The notes under the pieces: model-generated
The model's database searches: none
What the model saw: the letters and a program-made list of their open reading frames with translations, nothing else
Told to the model about the DNA's origin: nothing
Position numbers and translations under genes: made by a program
Part shown: one piece after another, positions 57,747 to 64,000 of the stretch
How positions within the stretch are numbered: position 1 is the first letter of the stretch
How the letters are laid out: every line of letters begins with the position of its first letter
Source: a virus
Length of the DNA: 64,000 nt
IMG/VR virus record: IMGVR_UViG_3300002835_000075
Location: 1-64,000 of that record
Direction: 5' to 3' (one strand)

Positions 57747-60515
57747 ATGGAAAATAACAATCAAAATCTAACAGTTTGGCAAAAACTTTCCAAGACTTTT
57801 GGTCCTGATAGCACCTTAGGTCAAGGAAGACCAGACTACAAACTAGATAAAAAAGAAATTTTAAAAACTCAAGATAAAGCTGAGTATGAAAGGGCAAAAC
57901 TCCAAAATCAACAATCTTTATATCTAAGCACCAATTGGGCGAAAGTTGAAAACAATTTATATACCCAAGCGGTTTATTATGAACCAACAAGATTGGCGGC
58001 GTTTTACGATTACGAATCAATGGAATATTGTTTGGCGGGAGATACTAAAATTGCAACCCCGAACGGTTTTATCACAATTAAAGAGTTATCGGAAAAAGGT
58101 AGGGATTATGAATTTATTACTTATGCATATGATCATAACCTTAAAAAAGTAGTTCCCGCAGTAGCTAGAAACGCCCATTATACTAGAGATGAAATGACAT
58201 ATAAAGTCACGTTTGATGACGGTAGTCATATTATTGCAACATGGGAACACCAATTTATGAAAAGAGATGGTTCATTTGAACGGGTTATGAATTTAAAGCC
58301 TGGAGATTCAATGATGCCATTTTATCGTAAATCTTTTTATAATAACAAGAAATATAATTGGGTTTACACTTGTAATTCTGTAGAGGGTCATAATGGTTGG
58401 GTTTCAGAACACAATTTAGTTGCTGAATGGTTTTATGATGTTAAAGTAAACGAAGACGAGGAAGTGCATCATATTGATTTTGATGGTAAAAATAATTTAC
58501 CTGAAAACCTACAAATAATGAAGATATCTGAACACAGAGCATATCATGCAAGACTAAATAACGAAAAATTATGGTCTAATCCTGATTATAGAAACAAAAT
58601 GTCTGAAGTCGCAAAAAGAAAGGGTAAATTAGTTTGGGGTGGAAGACGAAGTGGTGATAAAAATCCAGCTTACATAAAAATAGGTTGGGATAACATTATT
58701 GAAACTGCAAGAAAAATAAAAACCTTGAAGGGAACCGCTAAACAATTAAATGTATCTTACCGAAAGTTACAAAGAGAAATCGTTTCAAATGGATATCAAG
58801 ATTGGGGAACTTTTTTAACCGCATACGGAATACAGAAATCACCATACTCAACAGCTAAAGCAAAAAAAGATATAATTAACTTAAACCATAAAATAGTATC
58901 AATTGAACCTCATGGTGTTGTGCCTGTTTATGATTTGACTGTTCCTGGATATAAAAATTTTGCTACAGACTCAATTTTTTCACATAACACTCCCGAAATC
59001 TCAACCGCACTTGACATATACGCTGAAGAATCAACTACCCCAGATCAAAATGGTTATATTTTACAAGTATATTCTGAATCAAAAAGAATCAAAAGTATTT
59101 TAGTTGATTTATTTGTTAATACATTAGACATAAACACTAATTTACCGATGTGGATTAGAAACATGTGTAAATATGGTGATAATTTTGTTTATCTGAAATT
59201 AGACCCTGAAAAAGGGGTTACAGGATGCCTTCAATTACCAAACATCGAAATCGAAAGATTAGAAAGAGGTATTGATTCAAGAACATATAACGCGACAATT
59301 AATGTTAATAGAAAGGCCTTGAAATTTGCGTGGAAAGCAAGGGAAGCCGAATTTAATACTTGGGAGGTTGCCCACTTTAGATTGTTGGGTGATGATAGAA
59401 AACTTCCTTATGGAACATCAATGTTAGAAAAGGCTCGTCGTATTTGGAAACAATTAGTATTGTCTGAAGATGCGATGTTAATCTATAGAACATCAAGAGC
59501 ACCCGAAAGGAGAGTTTTCAAAGTTTTCGTTGGTAACATGGATGACAAAGATGTTGAGCCATATGTTCAAAGAGTTGCAAACAAATTTAAAAGAGATCAA
59601 ATTGTTGATAGAAAAACAGGAAATGTGGATTTAAGATTTAACCAAATGGCAGTGGATCAAGATTATTTTATTCCTGTAAGAGACGCCGCTCAAGCAAGTC
59701 CAATTGAGACATTACCGGGAGCAACTAACCTTTCAGAAATCGCAGATATTGAGTATATCCAAAAGAAATTGGTTACAGCACTTCGTATTCCTAAAGCGTA
59801 TTTAGGTTTTGAGGAACCTGTAGGTGATGGTAAAAACTTATCACTATTGGATATTCGTTTTGCAAGAACAATCAATAGAATTCAAAAATCGGCAATTGCT
59901 GAGATGAATAAAATTGCAATCATTCACTTATTTCTTATGGGATTTGAGGATGAGTTATCAAACTTTACGTTACAACTTACAAACCCATCTAAACAAGCAG
60001 ATTTATTAATGATTGACGTTTGGAAAGAAAAGGTGATATTATATAAAGATATGGTGTCTGAAATTGCTAAATCAATTCAGCCTACTTCAGCAACATGGGC
60101 GAAAAAACATATTTTTGGTTTTTCTGATGATGAAATCAAAGTCGAACTTAACCAAATCAGAATGGAACGAGCAGTTGCCGCTGAACTTGATAATACGGCA
60201 ACTATTATTACAAAAACAGGTATTTTTGATACGGTTGATAGATTATACAAAACCGTAACTGGAGGAACTGCATCTGCAGGAGGAGCTGCCGCTCCACCAG
60301 CGGGAGGAGAAGGAGGAGCACCACCTCCACCACCAGCGGGAGGAGAAGAAGGAGGAGCACCCCCAATTCCTGAATCAATAAGAAAGGATAAAAACAAACT
60401 CATATTAGAATCAGAAATTGATGATTTTGATGAAGACGAATTTTTAGATTTTCAAAAAGTTAATAACACTTTAGGTGAGGTAACCGATGAATTATCAAAA
60501 CTTTTAGGTGATTAA
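57747..60515 (+). CDS. Portal protein (T4 gp20-like) containing an intein
   Basis: 922 residues; the intein (residues 95-414) leaves a 602-residue portal. Extein: NLTVWQKLSKTFGPDST and, after the intein, TPEISTALDIYAEESTTPDQNG, YKLDPEKGVTG, LEKARRIWKQLVLSEDAMLIYRTSRAPERRVF, KNLSLLDIRFARTINRIQ; these are T4-like portal regions. The C-terminus is a Gly/Pro/Ala-rich linker with acidic tail. Forms the dodecamer vertex through which DNA is packaged. Confidence 0.93.
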   Translation: MENNNQNLTVWQKLSKTFGPDSTLGQGRPDYKLDKKEILKTQDKAEYERAKLQNQQSLYLSTNWAKVENNLYTQAVYYEPTRLAAFYDYESMEYCLAGDTKIATPNGFITIKELSEKGRDYEFITYAYDHNLKKVVPAVARNAHYTRDEMTYKVTFDDGSHIIATWEHQFMKRDGSFERVMNLKPGDSMMPFYRKSFYNNKKYNWVYTCNSVEGHNGWVSEHNLVAEWFYDVKVNEDEEVHHIDFDGKNNLPENLQIMKISEHRAYHARLNNEKLWSNPDYRNKMSEVAKRKGKLVWGGRRSGDKNPAYIKIGWDNIIETARKIKTLKGTAKQLNVSYRKLQREIVSNGYQDWGTFLTAYGIQKSPYSTAKAKKDIINLNHKIVSIEPHGVVPVYDLTVPGYKNFATDSIFSHNTPEISTALDIYAEESTTPDQNGYILQVYSESKRIKSILVDLFVNTLDINTNLPMWIRNMCKYGDNFVYLKLDPEKGVTGCLQLPNIEIERLERGIDSRTYNATINVNRKALKFAWKAREAEFNTWEVAHFRLLGDDRKLPYGTSMLEKARRIWKQLVLSEDAMLIYRTSRAPERRVFKVFVGNMDDKDVEPYVQRVANKFKRDQIVDRKTGNVDLRFNQMAVDQDYFIPVRDAAQASPIETLPGATNLSEIADIEYIQKKLVTALRIPKAYLGFEEPVGDGKNLSLLDIRFARTINRIQKSAIAEMNKIAIIHLFLMGFEDELSNFTLQLTNPSKQADLLMIDVWKEKVILYKDMVSEIAKSIQPTSATWAKKHIFGFSDDEIKVELNQIRMERAVAAELDNTATIITKTGIFDTVDRLYKTVTGGTASAGGAAAPPAGGEGGAPPPPPAGGEEGGAPPIPESIRKDKNKLILESEIDDFDEDEFLDFQKVNNTLGEVTDELSKLLGD
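58029..58988 (+). other. Intein in portal protein, 320 residues, with HNH-type insert
   Basis: Starts CLAGDTKIATPNGFITIKEL (block A, Cys1) after extein MEY, and ends VYDLTVPGYKNFATDSIFSHN (blocks F and G) before Thr+1. Block B-like part: FDDGSHIIATWEHQFM (T-x-x-H variant). The middle (EVHHIDFDGKNNLPENLQIM) is an HNH endonuclease core. Thr+1 with terminal His-Asn fits a splicing-competent intein. Confidence 0.92.
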
Positions 60516-60551
60516 TTTTTTTATTAGATATTTATATAACAAAAAGAAATT

Positions 60552-61265
60552 ATGATTGGGGAATTAAAATCAAAAATAGAAAAATATTTAACGGAATCTT
60601 ATAAAAAAAATAATTTAAAAGATAATTTATTTGTCTTTGAGGAATTAGTCCTTAAAAACAAAAATATTTCCAAAATATTTTATTTATATGATGAACTACA
60701 ACAACCAAAGGGTTTGTCTGAGTCATTAGCCAACGAATTTATTTTTGAATCAATAACGGCATACGAAAATTTAATTAACAAAGTAACACCAACACAAATT
60801 AGAGAAATAAAAGCTTGGGTTGGTCATGTTAAATGTGAAAACAAATACAAAAATATTGATGATCTTTTCTCAAAGAACGTCCTAACTTTAGAAAACAAAA
60901 TTAAAAGTAAAAAAGTAATCTTGGAAAGTCTAAAATCAAAAGGACAAACCCAAAAAGAAATAATCAATGTTCCTTTAAAATCTATGGTGAATGTTGCAAA
61001 TAAAACAATTGATAGTTTTTTATCTTCTTTAAATGAAAATGAAAGAAAAGAATTGAAGGTTTTGTTATCAACGCCAAAAGAAACTTTGATAGAAAACTAT
61101 AACAAAGAGAAAAAAATAGTTTTAGAAAAATTATCGAACAAAAAACAAAATGAAACAGATAAAGAAACTATAAACACGATCGATCAAGTGTTAAGTAAAA
61201 TTCAAACAGAATCTTTTTCAGAACTTAATTATTACAAATTAAAAAATTTAAACGAAGGTCTTTAA
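60552..61265 (+). CDS. Late-operon helical protein
   Basis: 237 residues, almost wholly helical and Lys/Glu-rich (SKIEKYLTESYKKNN ... KKVILESLKSKGQ ... SSLNENERKELKVLL). Between portal and protease, in the place where T4 has the gp67/gp68 head-core genes; I infer a head-core or scaffold-associated role. Its C-terminal LTES/LNEN words match gp21-type sites. TATTTAT box at 60529. Confidence 0.7.
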   Translation: MIGELKSKIEKYLTESYKKNNLKDNLFVFEELVLKNKNISKIFYLYDELQQPKGLSESLANEFIFESITAYENLINKVTPTQIREIKAWVGHVKCENKYKNIDDLFSKNVLTLENKIKSKKVILESLKSKGQTQKEIINVPLKSMVNVANKTIDSFLSSLNENERKELKVLLSTPKETLIENYNKEKKIVLEKLSNKKQNETDKETINTIDQVLSKIQTESFSELNYYKLKNLNEGL

Positions 61266-61433
61266 TTTTTGATTAAAAATTGCCCGTTTTAATTTTAATC
61301 TTTTTTTTATAGATTTTTTTACAAATTCTTTCCTTTCAAAAAGAATCAGATTTTGTTTCGTCTTATTTACCTTTGATTTTAAGTCTTTAATTGACTTTTC
61401 AACATTTCCTTTTTTTACCTCAACTTTCAACAT
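61248..61433 (-). CDS. rpsU: Ribosomal protein bS21 homologue
   Basis: 61 residues from ATG 61433. LKVEVKKGNVEKSIKDLKSKV resembles the bS21 start (I-x-V-K-x-G-E-x-I-E-x-A-L-K-x-x-K), followed by a basic helical part (RKEFVKKSIKKRLKLKRAIFNQKL). In Bacteroidota bS21 helps to hide the anti-Shine-Dalgarno sequence; the phage copy has Phe where I recall a Tyr in the host motif KAVYVQ. Opposite in strand to all neighbouring late genes; overlaps 60552 by 18 bases; own host-type promoter. Alternative start at 61493 is less likely. Confidence 0.85.
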   Translation of the reverse strand: MLKVEVKKGNVEKSIKDLKSKVNKTKQNLILFERKEFVKKSIKKRLKLKRAIFNQKLKTFV

Positions 61434-61451
61434 ACAATTAAATATTTGATT

Positions 61452-61459
61452 CAAATATA
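61452..61459 (-). promoter_or_regulatory. Host-type promoter of rpsU
   Basis: Minus strand: TTG (61479-61481), 19 bases, TATATTTG. Confidence 0.65.
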
Positions 61460-61510
61460 ATATTTGTTTATAATTTAACAAAATAAACAACACAAATATG
61501 AAAAATTTTT

Positions 61511-61978
61511 ATGAAAAAAGGGAAGACCGTAAAATTGGTTGGATATAAATCCTTTAAATCACAATTTGGAACGATTGATTCCACAAACTTAAAATCAATC
61601 TTTATTAATATTCAAACTTGGGTAGAACCAAAAGATGAATTCGAAAATTGGAACCGAATAATTTTAAACATGACAAGGTCGGTTAAACACACAATTTTAG
61701 AAAATATAAACAAAGAATTTTTTGACACAAAATTTATTGTAGATTTTGATCTGAGAACAAGTGGTCTACAAACAAAAAAGAAATCATTTTTAAACTTAGA
61801 AATGAATCTATTCTTAATAGAAGAAATTGATTTCAAATCACCAAAACTTAAAAAACTTGTAAAAAATTTGGTTAAATGTATATATTCAGACGTGATGAAT
61901 AAAAACAAATATTTCAAATTTTATCTAACTAAAAACGGAAATCTAAAACCCCTTAAAAAAGAAACTGAAACTCTTTAG
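61511..61978 (+). CDS. Late-operon phage protein
   Basis: 155 residues. Mixed alpha/beta (VKLVGYKSFKSQFGTIDSTNLKSIFINIQTWVEP ... FIVDFDLRTSGLQTKKKSFLNLEMNLFLIEE), Lys-rich C-terminus. In the packaging block, before the prohead protease. No family recognised; a head-assembly role is inferred from position only. Confidence 0.75.
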   Translation: MKKGKTVKLVGYKSFKSQFGTIDSTNLKSIFINIQTWVEPKDEFENWNRIILNMTRSVKHTILENINKEFFDTKFIVDFDLRTSGLQTKKKSFLNLEMNLFLIEEIDFKSPKLKKLVKNLVKCIYSDVMNKNKYFKFYLTKNGNLKPLKKETETL

Positions 61979-62005
61979 TATTTATATATAAAAATACATG
62001 TCAAT

Positions 62006-62683
62006 ATGAATGATCAATCAACAATTATTAGTTATATATATTGCTTGAAAGATCCTATAAACTTTAGTATTAAATATATTGGTAAATCGGATAACCCACC
62101 TAAAAGGTATATTGAACATATAAGAAAACACAAACATACTATTACAAAAAAAAATAATTGGATTAAAAAATTAATTTCGATAGATAAAAAACCAATTTTA
62201 GAAATATTAGATGTTATTCCGTTTTCAGAATGGTCATTTTGGGAAAAATATTGGATTGGGTTATTTAAATCGTGGGGATTTAATTTATATAATTTAACTA
62301 ACGGTGGTGATGGGGGTAATTATGGCCCTGAATCAAATAGAAAAATATCCGAGAAATTAAAAAATAGAAAATTTTCTGATGAAACTATTAAATTGATGTC
62401 GGAATCGGCGAAAAAAAGAAAATTAACAGAAGAAGGTAGAAAAAAACTATCTAAAAGTAGAACAGGGGGTAAAAATCCTATGTTTGGTAAAAAACAATCA
62501 TTATTTTGTGTTGAGTCTAAATATAAACCAGTTATTCAACTTACAATAGATGGTGAATTTGTTGCTGAATGGAAGTCATTAAAAGAAGTATCTGAATATT
62601 TATTAATTAACCGAAACACAATTAGGATGGTTTGTAATAACCAAAGACGAAGTGCGGGAGGATATAAATGGAAATTTAAATAG
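62006..62683 (+). CDS. GIY-YIG homing endonuclease with NUMOD domains
   Basis: 225 residues. SYIYCLKDP and IKYIGKSDNP (GIY-YIG strands), RYIEHIRKHK (Arg/His), EKYWIGLFKSWG with catalytic Glu. C-terminal NUMOD-type DNA-binding modules: RKISEKLKNRKFSDETIKLMS, GGKNPMFGKK, VIQLTIDGEFVAEWKSLKEVSEYLLINRNTIRMVCNNQRRSAGGYKWKF. Free-standing, inserted directly before the prohead protease gene (3-base gap). Confidence 0.92.
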   Translation: MNDQSTIISYIYCLKDPINFSIKYIGKSDNPPKRYIEHIRKHKHTITKKNNWIKKLISIDKKPILEILDVIPFSEWSFWEKYWIGLFKSWGFNLYNLTNGGDGGNYGPESNRKISEKLKNRKFSDETIKLMSESAKKRKLTEEGRKKLSKSRTGGKNPMFGKKQSLFCVESKYKPVIQLTIDGEFVAEWKSLKEVSEYLLINRNTIRMVCNNQRRSAGGYKWKFK

Positions 62684-62686
62684 ATA

Positions 62687-63409
62687 ATGAAAGTCAATAT
62701 AACAAATGAATTAGATAAAAAAATGATCCTTGTCGAATATGACGCTGGATATATTGATCCAAACGAAAGAAGAAACTTGTCTATGATTAGAGAAAATCGA
62801 GATATGTTGGATCACTCCAAACCATTTGAGTTCTATGCGGTTCTTCAAAAATATAATACACCAAATAGAAACGGAAGAATATATCCTGAAAAGATATTAA
62901 AAAGAGAAGCCGAGAATTATAAAAAAATGATTCAAAAGGGAACGGCTCTTTCTGAGTTAAATCACCCTGAATCTTCACTTATAGATCTTGATCGTGTATC
63001 ACATGCAATTACTGATATATGGTGGGAAGGTCCTGTATTGTTAGGTAAATTAAAACTTCTTACAAGTCCTGGTTTTCACGAAAGAGGGATTGTATCAACA
63101 AAAGGTGACTTAGCAGCAAACTATCTTCGTCAGGGTGTTACATTGGGGATTTCTTCTCGTGGAGTAGGTTCCCTTAAAAAAGTTGGTGAACAAAATGAAG
63201 TTCAGGATGATTTTGAATTAATTTGTTTCGATTTAGTTTCATCACCATCAACACCAGGGGCATATCTTTTTAGAGATAAAGATGAAAGATCTCGGTTTGA
63301 AGAAAACTTAGATGAAGAGAAAAAAATGCACGCAGAAAGACATGTTGGTGAAGCTGGATCAAAATCACTTGACTTAATGAATAGATTATCCGATTATTTG
63401 AATAAATAA
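62687..63409 (+). CDS. Prohead core protease (T4 gp21-like)
   Basis: 240 residues. Core: FYAVLQKYNTPNRNGRIYP, SELNHPESSLIDLDRVSH (catalytic His), GVTLGISSRGVG (catalytic Ser), DDFELICFDLVSSPSTPGAY (Asp). This is the S80/U9 serine protease family. It cleaves scaffold and internal proteins after hydrophobic-x-Glu during head maturation, which fits the leaders described above. Itself preceded by a scaffold-interacting N-terminus. Confidence 0.94.
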   Translation: MKVNITNELDKKMILVEYDAGYIDPNERRNLSMIRENRDMLDHSKPFEFYAVLQKYNTPNRNGRIYPEKILKREAENYKKMIQKGTALSELNHPESSLIDLDRVSHAITDIWWEGPVLLGKLKLLTSPGFHERGIVSTKGDLAANYLRQGVTLGISSRGVGSLKKVGEQNEVQDDFELICFDLVSSPSTPGAYLFRDKDERSRFEENLDEEKKMHAERHVGEAGSKSLDLMNRLSDYLNK

Positions 63410-63421
63410 AAAAAAATAATT

Positions 63422-63634
63422 ATGGACGAAAAGTATTTTATTGCGAGAATCACAACTGATATTGTTGATGAGAACACCGGAAAGGTAAAGAAAATGAAAG
63501 AAGAAAAATTGGTCAGAGGATATTCACCGACTGATGTTGAGGCTAAAGTTACAAAGGTATATGAAAATTATACTATGGATTGGCGAATTACCGCTATTGT
63601 TGAATCAAAAATTGATGAGGTAATCGAAGGGTAA
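63422..63634 (+). CDS. Small late-operon protein
   Basis: 70 residues: DEKYFIARITTDIVDENTGKVKKMKEEKLVRGYSPTDVEAKVTKVYENYTMDWRITAIVESKIDEVIE. Small beta-rich domain that I recognise as common next to prohead protease genes in T4-like phages; function unknown. Confidence 0.75.
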   Translation: MDEKYFIARITTDIVDENTGKVKKMKEEKLVRGYSPTDVEAKVTKVYENYTMDWRITAIVESKIDEVIEG

Positions 63635-63652
63635 ACTCAAGAAAATTTTAAT

Positions 63653-63692
63653 TAAAAAGGGAAAAGGAAAAAAATCTTTTTCCCTTTTTTTA
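63653..63692 (+). terminator. Terminator
   Basis: AAAAAGGGAAAAGGAAAAAA ... TTTTTCCCTTTTTTT hairpin. Confidence 0.75.
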
Positions 63693-63763
63693 TGCCCAAT
63701 CGTGTAAAATACAGAACTTTTTGAAAAATGTGAATATTTATTAGAAAAACTATTTAAAAAAAA

Positions 63764-64000
63764 ATGAGTTACAACAAAAATGTAGTAGAAGATGCTCTAT
63801 TTCAAATTAAGAATTTGGAAGAGACTCTACAAGAAAATGCAAAAGGAATACTTCAGTCTACAATGAGTGAAGAAATCAGACAATTGGTAAAAGAATCTTT
63901 GAAAGAACAAGATGAGATTGAACAACCCGCAACCGATGACGAAATCGAAGTCGATGATGAAATGGACATGGGTCCTGAAGAAATGGACGATGAGGACATG
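63764..64000 (+). CDS. Prohead scaffold protein (T4 gp22-like), truncated by window end
   Basis: 79 residues visible. SYNKNVVEDALFQIKNLEETLQENAKGILQSTMSEEIRQLVKESLKEQ then a very acidic Asp/Glu/Met-rich tail (DDEIEVDDEMDMGPEEMDDEDM). Helical, acidic and behind the protease, it matches the position of T4 gene 22. LVKES and LKEQ words again fit gp21 cleavage. TATTTAT box before it. Confidence 0.75.
   Translation, partial: MSYNKNVVEDALFQIKNLEETLQENAKGILQSTMSEEIRQLVKESLKEQDEIEQPATDDEIEVDDEMDMGPEEMDDEDM

Noticed and set aside
61434-61493. Longer start for the bS21 gene
   Set aside because: The extra 20 residues would overlap the promoter box and are absent from the family; ATG 61433 gives the usual length.

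Overview
The window is a low-GC segment of a large tailed phage genome of the T4-like myovirus type, infecting a Bacteroidota (probably flavobacterial) host. The phage identity rests on a late morphogenesis block at 54-64 kb: large terminase, portal (with an intein), T4-type prohead protease and the start of an acidic scaffold gene. The host assignment rests on many promoters of the Bacteroidota type (TTG, 19-20 bases, TAnnTTTG), a protein with SprB-like repeats and a type IX secretion type-B C-terminal domain, boxA-like leaders of the form GTTCTTTGA, and a bS21 protein of the Bacteroidota type.

Layout. 0.8-25 kb: mainly plus-strand genes of unknown function, many starting with one shared short amphipathic leader (for example KKIVRLSESDLTRVVRRVI followed by NE). 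Interspersed are an FKBP-type prolyl isomerase, the T9SS-type surface protein, an HExxH metallopeptidase, a lipoprotein, a protein with a C-terminal peptidoglycan-binding-like domain, an acetyltransferase and a papain-like protease. 24.3-34.2 kb: an RNA region with about 33 tRNA or tRNA-like genes covering all 20 amino acids, several large structured non-coding RNA candidates, and endonuclease genes. 34.4-36.6 kb: small genes separated by seven palindromic attC-like elements, resembling an integron cassette array without integrase. 36.6-40.3 kb: small proteins, a GAF-like membrane protein and a VanY-type endolysin. 40.3-41.8 kb: a roughly 930-nt structured RNA candidate on the plus strand and, convergent to it, a tmRNA gene (ssrA) on the minus strand. 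41.9-50.3 kb: an M20-type peptidase, secreted proteins including a CAP-domain protein, and a divergent ClpC-like unfoldase / DnaK pair. 50.4-64 kb: the KTSC protein and nucleotidyltransferase, then the head/packaging genes, interrupted by a bS21 gene on the opposite strand and a GIY-YIG endonuclease.

Main reading. At least 20 otherwise unrelated proteins share an N-terminal leader of about 15-30 residues that ends in hydrophobic-x-E (or x-E-Q), the type of site cut by T4 gp21, and a gp21-type protease is encoded at 62.7 kb. I infer that these leaders are capsid-targeting sequences and that the phage packs a large set of internal head proteins, including an acetyltransferase and a peptidoglycan-binding-like protein, for delivery with the DNA. 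A second theme is takeover of translation: tRNAs for every amino acid, a tmRNA, a ribosomal protein bS21 and host-style antitermination leaders on RNA operons. Two promoter styles are visible: host-type TAnnTTTG boxes mainly in front of RNA operons and secreted or host-interaction genes, and a TATTTAT box 4-30 bases before the start codon of most plus-strand virion-type genes, presumably the late promoter.
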